A stretch of DNA of 34,182 nt, from contig JAYGFA010000019.1 in the NCBI GenBank assembly GCA_046582115.1, positions 1 through 34,182 on the forward strand, given 5' to 3'. Numbering within the stretch: position 1 is the first letter of the stretch; each line of letters starts with the position of its first letter. The DNA comes from UBA11889 sp046582115 (GTDB lineage Bacteria; Pseudomonadota; Gammaproteobacteria; Pseudomonadales; Azotimanducaceae). Positions 16,371 to 24,572 of this stretch are shown one piece after another. The position numbers and the translations under genes are program-made. The notes under the pieces were generated by a model. That model did no database searches. It was not told where the DNA came from and saw nothing but the letters and a program-made list of their open reading frames with translations.

Positions 16371-17477
16371 TTGACCAATCCGACGCGTAACGCGGTTGTC
16401 GTTGTCGGCCTATCCGGAGGAGTCGACTCTGCGGTGGCGGCCAAGCTCCTTCGCGACCAAGGCTATACGGTCAAGGGCCTGTTCATGAAGAACTGGGATG
16501 AAGACGATGGCACGGAGCTTTGTACGGCGATCCAAGACTTCGAGGACGCACAGCAGGTTGCCGAGACAATCGGCATCGAGTTACTAACAGCTAATTTTGC
16601 CGCTGAATATTGGGAGCGGGTTTTTGAGGAGTTTCTTGCGGAATATCAAAACGCGCGGACTCCTAACCCGGACATCCTCTGCAACCGGGAGATTAAATTC
16701 GACCTTTTCGTGCGATACGCACATCAAATCGGCGCGGACACAGTGGCAACGGGCCACTATGCCCGAGTGACGTCGCACCACGGTTCTTTCGAGCTTCACA
16801 AAGCAAGAGACCTTGATAAAGACCAAACTTACTTTTTACAAGGGGTTCCTAGGGATCGTCTCGCGCACGTGTTGTTTCCTTTATCCCACCTCTACAAGAA
16901 GGACGTCCGTCGTATAGCACGAAACGCGGGGTTCGCGGTTCACGAAAAAAAAGACAGTACGGGAATCTGTTTCATCGGAGAACGTCGGTTTACGGACTTT
17001 CTCAGCCGTTACATCAAAAGCGAACCAGGCCCGATCGTTGACAAACATGGAGAAGAGATCGGTCAACACGACGGACTCCCGTTTTTCACCCTTGGTCAGC
17101 GACAGGGACTCGGTATCGGTGGACGCCGAGGCGCGGACCAAGCACCTTGGTACGTTATGAACAAACTCCCTGAGACAAATACCCTTGTCGTAACACAACG
17201 GGAAGAGGATCTCATGACCCACAGCCTCCTCGCGACCAACGCCAATTGGCTCATCGATATGCCAGAATCCCACGCCAGTTGCACAGCAAAAACGCGCTAT
17301 GGGCAACCCGATCAAAGATGCCGCTTCCGTATCAACGGAACGCAAGTCGAAGTCTCCTTCGACCTGGCGCAACGCGCCGTAACTCCCGGTCAATACATAG
17401 CCTTTTACGACAAAAGTCAGTGTATAGGCGGCGCGCAAATCGAATCGACTCTGGCAGGTACCGGCACATATGACTAA
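16371..17477 (+). CDS. mnmA: tRNA-specific 2-thiouridylase MnmA
   Basis: MnmA thiolates U34 of tRNA-Lys, -Glu and -Gln using sulfur relayed from IscS. The 368-residue protein has the PP-loop ATP motif GLSGGVDSAVAAKLL (13-27), KGLFMKNWDEDDG, the catalytic Cys104 in NPDILCNREIKF, the tRNA-contacting ATGHYAR, and the second catalytic Cys200 in STGICFIGERRF. The C-terminal domain contains TLGQRQGLGIGG. The start is TTG at 16371; no ATG or GTG lies in frame between it and the PP-loop. purB follows after 51 bp; the hflD gene found between them in Pseudomonas and E. coli is missing here. Confidence 0.97.
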   Translation: MTNPTRNAVVVVGLSGGVDSAVAAKLLRDQGYTVKGLFMKNWDEDDGTELCTAIQDFEDAQQVAETIGIELLTANFAAEYWERVFEEFLAEYQNARTPNPDILCNREIKFDLFVRYAHQIGADTVATGHYARVTSHHGSFELHKARDLDKDQTYFLQGVPRDRLAHVLFPLSHLYKKDVRRIARNAGFAVHEKKDSTGICFIGERRFTDFLSRYIKSEPGPIVDKHGEEIGQHDGLPFFTLGQRQGLGIGGRRGADQAPWYVMNKLPETNTLVVTQREEDLMTHSLLATNANWLIDMPESHASCTAKTRYGQPDQRCRFRINGTQVEVSFDLAQRAVTPGQYIAFYDKSQCIGGAQIESTLAGTGTYD

Positions 17478-17528
17478 GATTCCCGCCTCTTCGATTGGTG
17501 TGCATCGCAAAATTACGAGGCCAGCGTC

Positions 17529-18944
17529 GTGCTGACACTTGAGTCACTGACGGCTATTTCACCTCTCGATGGCCGGTACCGCATGCGTACTGGCGAACTT
17601 TCGGATTTGGTCAGCGAGTTCGCGCTAATCCGGTTGAGAGTTGAAGTCGAGATCGAATGGTTCATTCATCTTGCGAACGAGCCAACCATCAAAGACATAC
17701 CCAAACTTGATGCAACGACGGAGGAGCGATGCCGCGACGTATGGCGCCACTTCGATATTGATGATGCCCGGACCATTCAGGCAACCGAGCTAGAAATTAA
17801 TCACGACGTCAAAGCAGTGGAATACTTCGTTAAGAACAAGTTACGAAATCTAGGTCTCGAACACTGCATCGAGTTTGTGCACTTCGCCTGTACTTCCGAA
17901 GATATCAACAACCTTGCTTACGGCTTAATGCTGAAGCGCAGCCGCCAAACGTGCTTGCTTCCCGCTATGGAAGATGTGATGCAAGCCATCGCAACCCTGG
18001 CCCAAGAATTTGCAGAGATCCCAATGCTGTCTCGAACACACGGTCAGCCTGCGTCACCCACCACCGTCGGCAAGGAGATGGCAAACTTTATTGCCCGACT
18101 TGAAAATCGCCTCAGGGACATCGAGAACTGCCCGATTTACGGCAAAATGAACGGCGCCGTGGGAAACTATAACGCACATCTCATCGCCTATCCCGACGTC
18201 AACTGGACCAGTTTGAGCGAGAATTTCGTGTCTTCGCTGGGGCTCGCGTTCAACCCGATAACCGCCCAAATTGAGCCCCATGATTACATGGGTAAGCTTT
18301 TCCGAGAACTTCAGGCCCTGAATCAGGTACTGCTGGACTTCAACCGAGACATGTGGAGCTATATATCGATTGGTTACTTTAAGCAGCGACTCATTGAAAA
18401 CGAAGTGGGCAGCTCGACCATGCCGCACAAAGTTAATCCAATTGACTTCGAAAATGCTGAAGGTCAATTAGGACTTGCAGGAGCGATTTTCAACCATCTC
18501 GCGGGAAAACTGACCGTATCTCGGTGGCAGCGCGATCTGTCCGATTCGACTGCCCTACGCAGCGTCGGAACAGCTTTCGGGCACTGCATAGTGGCTTACC
18601 TCAGTACCCTCCGCGGTATCCAAAAGCTCGATCTGGACCGAGACGTCATCGCAAACGATCTAAAAGCATCCTGGGAAGTTCTTACTGAGGCTATACAAAC
18701 AACCATGCGTAAACACGGGATTAACGAGTCCTACGAGCAGCTAAAACGATGGACGCGTGGCCGCCATTTCGACGAGACCGTGTACCGCGACATATTGGGC
18801 CAACTTGAATTACCGGCCGAAGCATTGGCAGAGCTCGAAGCACTGACGCCAGAGACATACACCGGCCTCGCATCAAGCCTCGCCCATGAGACGGCGTCGA
18901 GAGTAATTAGCAGGAAAACCGCAATAAATTCGGACGAAGATTGA
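17529..18944 (+). CDS. purB: Adenylosuccinate lyase
   Basis: PurB catalyses two beta-eliminations in purine synthesis (SAICAR to AICAR, adenylosuccinate to AMP). The 471-residue protein is the longer E. coli-like type, starting LTAISPLDGRYRMRTGELS. It has the active-site segments VHFACTSEDINNLAYGL and LSRTHGQPASPTTVGKE, and the fumarase-superfamily signature GSSTMPHKVNPIDFENAEG with the mobile catalytic Ser loop. The start is GTG at 17529. Its stop overlaps the TTG of the acetyltransferase as TTGA, so the two are translationally coupled. hflD, normally just upstream, is absent. Confidence 0.98.
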   Translation: MLTLESLTAISPLDGRYRMRTGELSDLVSEFALIRLRVEVEIEWFIHLANEPTIKDIPKLDATTEERCRDVWRHFDIDDARTIQATELEINHDVKAVEYFVKNKLRNLGLEHCIEFVHFACTSEDINNLAYGLMLKRSRQTCLLPAMEDVMQAIATLAQEFAEIPMLSRTHGQPASPTTVGKEMANFIARLENRLRDIENCPIYGKMNGAVGNYNAHLIAYPDVNWTSLSENFVSSLGLAFNPITAQIEPHDYMGKLFRELQALNQVLLDFNRDMWSYISIGYFKQRLIENEVGSSTMPHKVNPIDFENAEGQLGLAGAIFNHLAGKLTVSRWQRDLSDSTALRSVGTAFGHCIVAYLSTLRGIQKLDLDRDVIANDLKASWEVLTEAIQTTMRKHGINESYEQLKRWTRGRHFDETVYRDILGQLELPAEALAELEALTPETYTGLASSLAHETASRVISRKTAINSDED

Positions 18945-19372
18945 GCATACGTGTCTACGAAGTCAGTTGGGAAAGCCATCAAACTGAACTACGGCAGGTA
19001 AGGAACACGGTATTCATCGAGGAACAGAAGGTCTCTCGGGACCTTGAGTGGGACGGCATGGATGAAACCAGCGTTCATTTCGTTGCAAAAACAACCGATA
19101 ACCAAGCAATCGGAACCGCTCGCCTCATGCAATCAGGACAGATCGGTCGCATGGCGGTATTGATCCCATACCGCAGCCATGGGATTGGCCGGCAACTATT
19201 GGATCTCGCGATCCGTAGTGCGGGTCAACGAGGAATTGAAAAGGTATTTCTCCACGCACAATCTCATGCGTTGGGGTTTTACCTAAAAGCGGGCTTTGTT
19301 GAGGACGGGCCTGAATTCGAAGAAGCCGGAATTCCGCATCGTTCAATGACGCGTTTTACCGAAAGCAGGTGA
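18941..19372 (+). CDS. GNAT-family N-acetyltransferase
   Basis: This 143-residue single-domain acetyltransferase belongs to the GNAT superfamily. It shows the N-terminal IRVYEVSWESHQTELRQVRN strand-helix, VFIEEQKVSRDLEWDGMDE, the acetyl-CoA pyrophosphate loop YRSHGIGRQLLDLAIRSA (Q/R-x-x-G-x-G/A), and a C-terminal HAQSHALGFYLKAGFVEDG block. The general plan resembles ElaA/YjcF-like enzymes; the acceptor substrate cannot be read from sequence. The TTG start overlaps the purB stop by 4 bp (TTGA), so it is made with PurB. It converges on prpD with 127 bp between. Confidence 0.9.
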   Translation: MSIRVYEVSWESHQTELRQVRNTVFIEEQKVSRDLEWDGMDETSVHFVAKTTDNQAIGTARLMQSGQIGRMAVLIPYRSHGIGRQLLDLAIRSAGQRGIEKVFLHAQSHALGFYLKAGFVEDGPEFEEAGIPHRSMTRFTESR

Positions 19373-19461
19373 AGAGACAGGAGAGGAATTGCCTCGCCAG
19401 CTACCACGAGATAATTGAGTGAATCAACCTCGCATTGAACCTCTCAGCCAACCCGTTCGGA

Positions 19462-19478
19462 ATTACGATTCTCGTAAT
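19462..19478. terminator. Possible hairpin in the GNAT/prpD convergent gap
   Basis: ATTACGA and TCGTAAT form a perfect 7-bp stem with a 3-nt loop, about 22 bp before the prpD stop and 90 bp after the acetyltransferase. It is AT-rich and has no T-tract on either side, so it is a weak candidate. Nothing else stands out in the 127-bp gap. Confidence 0.25.
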
Positions 19479-19499
19479 GCGAAAGTTCTCGAATAACCG

Positions 19500-20951
19500 C
19501 TAATTCGAAACGACAAAGAGGTCCATGAACTCGTTGACCGGGGTCGACTCAAGCGCGTCTTGATTCATACAGAGCGTTTCGATTTCTGAAGCTTGTTGCT
19601 TCGGAAAACGTACACTGAGATTGCGGCGAAATTTGTCCTCGAGCAAAGGAATACCCTCCTTTCGACGGCGTCGATGCCCTATCGGGTATTCAACAGTCGT
19701 TTTTTCAGTTGCCGTGCCGTCAAGAAAAAAGACTTGAACTGCGTTCGCGATCGAACGCTTCTGTGGTTCGTGGTATTCGTGACTAAACCGCTGGTCTTCC
19801 TCTACCACCATCGCCTCCCTTAAACGATCGATTCGCGGATCGACGGCGATCCCATCCTCATAATCCTCCGCTACCAAATCGCCCTTAAGAAGGCCGATTG
19901 CCGTCATATATTGTAAACAGTGATCGCGGTCCGCGGGATTGTTCAGCGTCCCCGTTTTACTAATGATCCTGATAGCGGATTCGTGAGTTGTGAGCACGAC
20001 CTTGCCGATTTCGTGAAGTCTCGGTAATACCTCTGGATGTAGGGCAACTGCCGCTTCGATCGCCGTCTGTGCATGAAACTCGGCCGGGTAAGAGATTTTG
20101 AAAAGGATATTCTCCATCACGTACGTGCCGTAGGGCCGCTGAAACTGAAAAGGTTTGCCCTGAAATGAAACGTCGTAAAAACCCCACGTTGCAGCACTCA
20201 GAGCGCTCGGGTAACCAATCTCGCCTTTGAGGACCAGCATGGCTAAACGTACCGCCCGACTAGTCGCGTCTCCAGCAGCCCAAGATTTACGGGGACCCAC
20301 GTTAGGGGCATGCCGATACGTCCGTAAGCTAGAGCCGTCAATAAAAGCGTGTGAAAGCGCGTCGACGACTTGATCGCGGGTACCGCCTAGCATCGCGGTA
20401 ACCACAGCCGTCGAAGCAACCCGAACGAGGAGGACGTGGTCAAGACCCACGCGGTTGAAACTATTTTCGAGCGCAAGACAACCTTGGATCTCATGCGCTT
20501 TAACCATCGAATCGATGACGTCTTTCATTAACATTGGCGCATCACCCGTAGCCACCGCATTTCGACTCACATAATCCGCAACCGAAAGAATCGCACCGAG
20601 ATTGTCCGAAGGGTGTCCCCATTCCGCAGCCAACCAGGTGTCATTAAAGTCTAGCCAGCGGACCATACAGCCGATATCCCAGGCCGCCTTAACTGGATCG
20701 AGCTCAAACGACGTCCCGGGAACCCTTGCACCGTCTCGTACTTCTGCGTTCGGAACGATAGGCCCTAAATGTTTTACGCACTCAGGAAACGTCTGCGCTA
20801 AGAACCCACATCCAAGGCTATCAATCAGACAGTTTCGCGCGGTTTCGCGAGCCTCAACGCTGTCGATTACGTAATCCTTTACATAATCTGCAATTTCAAC
20901 CAACTCCTTGTCGGGATTGGGTCTGACGTTGACTTCAGAAGTCGCATCCAT
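19500..20951 (-). CDS. prpD: 2-methylcitrate dehydratase PrpD
   Basis: PrpD dehydrates 2-methylcitrate to 2-methyl-cis-aconitate in the methylcitrate cycle for propionyl-CoA. The 483-residue protein is of the iron-independent MmgE/PrpD family: IDSLGCGFLAQTFPECVKHLGP, MVRWLDFNDTWLAAEWGHPSDNLGAI, the AFIDGSSLRTYRHAPNVGPRKSWAAGDATSRA region, and the C-terminal YPIGHRRRR. The ATG at 20951 has AAAGGG about 8 bp upstream and follows the prpC stop by 13 bp. No acnD or prpF is present, so this is the PrpD-type rather than the AcnD/PrpF-type cycle; a housekeeping aconitase elsewhere would hydrate the product. Confidence 0.96.
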   Translation of the reverse strand: MDATSEVNVRPNPDKELVEIADYVKDYVIDSVEARETARNCLIDSLGCGFLAQTFPECVKHLGPIVPNAEVRDGARVPGTSFELDPVKAAWDIGCMVRWLDFNDTWLAAEWGHPSDNLGAILSVADYVSRNAVATGDAPMLMKDVIDSMVKAHEIQGCLALENSFNRVGLDHVLLVRVASTAVVTAMLGGTRDQVVDALSHAFIDGSSLRTYRHAPNVGPRKSWAAGDATSRAVRLAMLVLKGEIGYPSALSAATWGFYDVSFQGKPFQFQRPYGTYVMENILFKISYPAEFHAQTAIEAAVALHPEVLPRLHEIGKVVLTTHESAIRIISKTGTLNNPADRDHCLQYMTAIGLLKGDLVAEDYEDGIAVDPRIDRLREAMVVEEDQRFSHEYHEPQKRSIANAVQVFFLDGTATEKTTVEYPIGHRRRRKEGIPLLEDKFRRNLSVRFPKQQASEIETLCMNQDALESTPVNEFMDLFVVSN

Positions 20952-20964
20952 ACAACAACACCCT

Positions 20965-22089
20965 TTAACGATTACTTATCGGCTCTAGCATCCTTGGTTC
21001 GGGACCGACGTAATCGGCGCTGGGCCGGATGATTCGATTATTTGAACGCTGTTCCATAACGTGAGCAGCCCAACCCGAAAGCCGCGAACAGACGAAAATT
21101 GGGGTAAATAGTTTTGTCGGGATGCCCATGAAATGGTAAGCCGATGCGTGAAAAAAATCGGCGTTGGCAAAGAGCTCTTTTTCGTCCCACATTACCTTCT
21201 CCACAGCACATGAAACGGGGTAATAGCGACGGTCTCCTACCATATCCGCAAGCTTCTCCGCCCAAGTCTTAATCACCGTATTTCTTGGATCAGACGTTCG
21301 ATAGATGGCGTGTCCAAAACCCATAATCACTTCTCTACGATCAAGCATTTCCCGGACGCCCTTTTCCGCCTGTTCTGGCGTTTCGTACCGGTCGATCAAC
21401 GCCATAGCCGCTTCGTTTGCCCCCCCGTGTAGCGGGCCGCGTAGCGAACCTATGGCACCCGTAACACAGGAGTACATGTCTGATAGCGTGGACGCACAAA
21501 CTCGGCCTGTGAACGTGGATGCATTAAATTCGTGCTCCGCATACAAAATCAATGACACGTCCATGACACGACAAAAAGTTTCATTTGACGCATCCCCCAA
21601 TAGGGTTTCGAGAAAATGCGCGGCAATCGAATCTGCATCGGTTTCCACGTCAATTCGCACGCCATCGTGGCTAAATCGGTACCAATAGTTGATGATCGAC
21701 GGCAGCGCGCCCAACAGCCGGTCCGCTACTTCCTGTTGTTGACCAAAGTCGATCTCGGGTTCGAGATTGCCCAGCATTGAACAGCCCGTGCGCATCACGT
21801 CCATGGGATGGGTATTTGACGGAATCCTCTCGAGGACGTCCTTTAATGCCTCAGGCAATCCACGAAGCGCTTTCAGTTTTTTCCGGTAGGCATCAAGCGT
21901 CTTTTGATCCGGCAACACACCATAAAGAATCAAATAAGCGACCTCTTCGAATGTCGCGTGCTCAGCGAGTTCTGAGATGTCGTAACCCCGATAGGTCAGT
22001 CCGGTGCCTGTCTTTCCGACGGTACAAAGCGCCGTCTCGCCAGCCGACTGACCCCGCAAACCGGCACCGCCAAGTTTCTTATCCGCCAT
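20965..22089 (-). CDS. prpC: 2-methylcitrate synthase
   Basis: PrpC condenses propionyl-CoA with oxaloacetate. From the ATG at 22089 it has 374 residues, the short citrate-synthase type, beginning MADKKLGGAGLRGQSAGETA. The catalytic blocks are GPLHGGANEAAM (His), IMGFGHAIYRTSDPR (His), and the region with YHFMGIPTKLFTPIFVCSR. Upstream in-frame ATGs at 22098 and beyond exist, but GGGAGG (22104-22099) is 9 bp from 22089 and touches 22098, so 22089 is favoured. It overlaps the end of prpB by 11 bp. I call methylcitrate rather than citrate synthase because it lies between prpB and prpD. Confidence 0.95.
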   Translation of the reverse strand: MADKKLGGAGLRGQSAGETALCTVGKTGTGLTYRGYDISELAEHATFEEVAYLILYGVLPDQKTLDAYRKKLKALRGLPEALKDVLERIPSNTHPMDVMRTGCSMLGNLEPEIDFGQQQEVADRLLGALPSIINYWYRFSHDGVRIDVETDADSIAAHFLETLLGDASNETFCRVMDVSLILYAEHEFNASTFTGRVCASTLSDMYSCVTGAIGSLRGPLHGGANEAAMALIDRYETPEQAEKGVREMLDRREVIMGFGHAIYRTSDPRNTVIKTWAEKLADMVGDRRYYPVSCAVEKVMWDEKELFANADFFHASAYHFMGIPTKLFTPIFVCSRLSGWAAHVMEQRSNNRIIRPSADYVGPEPRMLEPISNR

Positions 22090-22987
22090 CGTCGACATCC
22101 TCCCAAAATAACTTGTCGAGCTTCTGCTCGAACGTGTGATAGCCAAGGAATTCGTAAAGCTCATCTCGAGTTTGCATGGCTTGTACTATGTCTCTTTGAG
22201 TCCCTTTGGCCCTTATTTCCTTATAAACGTTCAATGCCGCGAGGCTCATCGCGCGAAACGCAGACAAAGGGTACAACACCATGTGTACCCCAACTTGACG
22301 AAGCTCATCGACACTATATAGCGGCGTAGCACCAAATTCTGTGAGGTTTGCGAGTACAGGGACGTCTACGCCGTCCACGATTTTTCCATACATGGAAATT
22401 TTCGTCATTGCTTCCGCAAAGATCGCATCCGCACCCGCCTCCACGTACTGCTGGGTCCGATCCAATGCCGCGGTAAAACCATCGACGGCAAGCGCGTCAG
22501 TACGTGCCATCAAAACGAATGACGGATCTTTTTTCGCATCAACCGCCGCTTTGATTCTGTCGCACATCTCGTCAGCCGAGACAATCGCTTTATTGGGTCT
22601 GTGGCCACAACGCTTCTGCGCTACCTGGTCTTCAATGTGAACGCTCCCTACCCCCGCCTTCTCCATTTCCCGTATCGTCCGGGCAATATTGAAAGCTCCG
22701 CCCCAACCCGTATCAATATCGACAAGCAAAGGGGTCTCGGTCACAGCCGTAATGCGTAAAGCATCTGTGATCACATCCTGCATCGAGGTAATCCCCAAAT
22801 CGGGTAAACCATACGACGCAGCTGCCACGCCTCCACCAGAAAGGTATAGACACCGGAAACCGACTTGGTCAGCCATCAGAGCTGCATAGGCATTGATCGC
22901 CCCTACAATCTGCAATGGCTGCTCCTTCGTCAGTGCCTCCCGAAATCTAGTACCTGCAGTTGACACAACTAAGTTCTCCTCAGTCAC
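22079..22987 (-). CDS. prpB: Methylisocitrate lyase
   Basis: PrpB cleaves 2-methylisocitrate to pyruvate and succinate. It belongs to the isocitrate lyase/PEP mutase superfamily. The 302-residue protein has YLSGGGVAAASYGLPDLGI, the metal-binding DIDTGWGG at about 90-97, HIEDQVAQKRCGH with the family KRCGH signature and catalytic Cys127, and ARTDALAVDG. The start is GTG at 22987, overlapping the thrH stop by 8 bp, and its own end overlaps prpC by 11 bp, so thrH-prpB-prpC form a chain of overlapping genes. No PrpR-type regulator or prpE acyl-CoA synthetase is adjacent. Confidence 0.97.
   Translation of the reverse strand: MTEENLVVSTAGTRFREALTKEQPLQIVGAINAYAALMADQVGFRCLYLSGGGVAAASYGLPDLGITSMQDVITDALRITAVTETPLLVDIDTGWGGAFNIARTIREMEKAGVGSVHIEDQVAQKRCGHRPNKAIVSADEMCDRIKAAVDAKKDPSFVLMARTDALAVDGFTAALDRTQQYVEAGADAIFAEAMTKISMYGKIVDGVDVPVLANLTEFGATPLYSVDELRQVGVHMVLYPLSAFRAMSLAALNVYKEIRAKGTQRDIVQAMQTRDELYEFLGYHTFEQKLDKLFWEDVDDGG
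22099..22104 (-). promoter_or_regulatory. Shine-Dalgarno GGGAGG deciding the prpC start
   Basis: GGGAGG inside the end of prpB lies 9 bp before the ATG at 22089 and directly against the ATG at 22098. It supports 22089. Confidence 0.65.
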
Positions 22988-23579
22988 TGAATTCGCTAAG
23001 CCCCTCTTTCAAGCCATCATAATCGGACACAGTCTCTATCATTGGAAAACGAGCCGATATCGAGGTCGGTGCATTGAAGAAAATGCCTTTATCTGCCTGT
23101 TGGAGCATACCAATGTCGTTAAACGAATCACCGGCAGCCACTACTCGAAAATTTAGAGATTGGAGCGAACGAACGGCCTGTGTTTTCGGGTCGTCCTGAC
23201 GTAATTGGTACCCAACGATCCGGTCATCAACGATGGTCATTCGATTACACAGGAGAAACGGATTACCCAATTTCGACATCAAGGGCAAAGCAAACTCATA
23301 AAACGTATCAGAAAGAATCGCCAACTGAAAACGAATACGCATTTCTTCCAAAAAGGCAGCAGCACCAGAGAACGGATCGATTCGCTCGATAGCGTCGCAT
23401 ATGGCGCTGTAGCTAACATCATGACGTTCCAACACTGCCAATCGATGGGTCATTAATTCATCGTAATCAACAACGTCTCGTGTGGTGACCTCTAGCTCCC
23501 GAATCCCGGTAATATCGGCGATTACTTCCCATATCTCCGGAACGAGGACGCCTTCTAAGTCAAGACAAAGTACGTTCAA
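22980..23579 (-). CDS. thrH: Bifunctional phosphoserine phosphatase / homoserine phosphotransferase ThrH
   Basis: This HAD-superfamily protein of 199 aa closely resembles, from memory, P. aeruginosa ThrH, which moves phosphate from phosphoserine to homoserine. It has HAD motif I CLDLEGVLVPEIW, the ATTRDIPDYD-like segment VTTRDVVDYDELM, motif II ILSDTFYEFALPLMSKLG, GYQLRQDDPKTQAV, and motif IV VVAAGDSFNDIGML. The frame is open for 20 more codons, but TTG at 23579 (product MNVLCLDLEGV) has GGAGAG at ideal 6-bp spacing and matches family N-termini. It is the promoter-proximal gene of thrH-prpB-prpC-prpD. Next to divergent cysH, as in Pseudomonas; the prp genes are the novelty. Confidence 0.95.
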   Translation of the reverse strand: MNVLCLDLEGVLVPEIWEVIADITGIRELEVTTRDVVDYDELMTHRLAVLERHDVSYSAICDAIERIDPFSGAAAFLEEMRIRFQLAILSDTFYEFALPLMSKLGNPFLLCNRMTIVDDRIVGYQLRQDDPKTQAVRSLQSLNFRVVAAGDSFNDIGMLQQADKGIFFNAPTSISARFPMIETVSDYDGLKEGLSEFSD

Positions 23580-23585
23580 TGCGCG

Positions 23586-23591
23586 CTCTCC
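23586..23591 (-). promoter_or_regulatory. Shine-Dalgarno GGAGAG deciding the thrH TTG start
   Basis: GGAGAG lies 6 bp before TTG at 23579. The longer upstream reading frame has no comparable site. Confidence 0.7.
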
Positions 23592-23684
23592 AAGGGGCGC
23601 GTATCTTACGGGAGCACCCCGCTCAAGCCTAGTGTGCAAGCTCGCTCAGCATGCCGCGATACCGTACGAGTTGTATGCATATAA

Positions 23685-23702
23685 GGAAGAATTATTTCTT
23701 CC
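23685..23702. repeat. Perfect inverted repeat GGAAGAA-TTAT-TTCTTCC in the thrH/cysH gap
   Basis: The 7-bp arms (23685-23691 and 23696-23702) are perfect and separated by 4 bp. The repeat lies in the middle of the 188-bp divergent region, 65 bp before cysH and about 105 bp before thrH. Position and symmetry suit an operator for one or both promoters. A TATGCATA palindrome lies at 23674-23681, just beside it. I could not place a confident -35/-10 pair. Confidence 0.4.
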
Positions 23703-23767
23703 CTTTGACGGCTACTGGTAAATTTCCGCCCTGAGAGTCGCCTTCCTAACCTGCGAGAGAAAGAATA

Positions 23768-24529
23768 ATGGTTTCGGGCAGTCCGCAATTCAGAAAAGAC
23801 GTTTCGGCGGTTTCGCCCATGGACGTGCTAGCAGACGCCTTTAGCCGCTTCGAAGCCGGCCAGATTTCGATTTCCTTTAGCGGCGCCGAAGACGTCGTTC
23901 TGATTGAAATGGCCTTTCAATTGCTTGGGAACGACGTCCGGGTCTTTAGTCTGGACACCGGACGACTCCATCCAGAAACCTATCGCTACATCAACGAAGT
24001 TCGGAATCATTACGGTATTTCGATCGATATGTTGTCTCCAGACCCAGCCAACCTAGAACAACTTGTGCGCGAAAAAGGTCTCTTTAGTTTTTATCAAGAT
24101 GGGCATCAGGAGTGTTGCTCCATCCGAAAAATACAGCCGTTAAAAAGACATCTAAGCCATCTCGATGCATGGATAACAGGACAACGCCGCGATCAAAGCG
24201 TCACGAGATCCGAACTTCCAAAGGAGCAGCAAGACAGCGCCTTCTCGACGCCGGATCACCCAATTACAAAATTCAATCCGTTAACGGGATGGACCTCGGC
24301 CGATGTTTGGCGCTACGTCCAAAAGCACAGCGTCCCCTACAACCCTTTGCATGACCGTGGCTATGCATCAATCGGTTGCGAACCTTGTACGCGATCTGTA
24401 ACACGGTATCAGCACGAACGAGACGGGCGTTGGTGGTGGGAAGACCAGGAAGACAAAGAATGCGGTCTGCACGCGCAGAACGCGGACGTCCAACCCATAC
24501 GCGTTATAGACAAATACACACGGGGTTGA
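23768..24529 (+). CDS. cysH: Assimilatory adenylylsulfate (APS) reductase
   Basis: This enzyme reduces activated sulfate to sulfite using thioredoxin. The 253-residue protein has the PP-loop-like SFSGAEDVVLIEM (36-48), the SLDTGRLHPETY block, and ECCSIRKIQPL. The four cluster cysteines are present: Cys116-Cys117 and Cys204-x2-Cys207 in GCEPCTR. The C-terminal catalytic ECGLH Cys232 follows. The paired Cys motifs mark the [4Fe-4S] APS-reducing type, rather than the PAPS type of E. coli. It starts at the ATG at 23768 after GAGAGAAAG. It diverges from thrH and is followed by a broken redoxin-like ORF and then cysB facing it. Confidence 0.96.
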   Translation: MVSGSPQFRKDVSAVSPMDVLADAFSRFEAGQISISFSGAEDVVLIEMAFQLLGNDVRVFSLDTGRLHPETYRYINEVRNHYGISIDMLSPDPANLEQLVREKGLFSFYQDGHQECCSIRKIQPLKRHLSHLDAWITGQRRDQSVTRSELPKEQQDSAFSTPDHPITKFNPLTGWTSADVWRYVQKHSVPYNPLHDRGYASIGCEPCTRSVTRYQHERDGRWWWEDQEDKECGLHAQNADVQPIRVIDKYTRG

Positions 24530-24572
24530 CGGTGAGTTCGCTATTCATCAGAACGGACCACAACGAAACTTT

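Noticed and set aside
16881..17510. 209-codon minus-strand ORF over mnmA and its downstream gap
   Set aside because: It is antisense to a complete MnmA with both catalytic cysteines and has no recognisable domain.
18054..18467. 137-codon minus-strand ORF inside purB
   Set aside because: It is a mirror of the conserved PurB active-site region.
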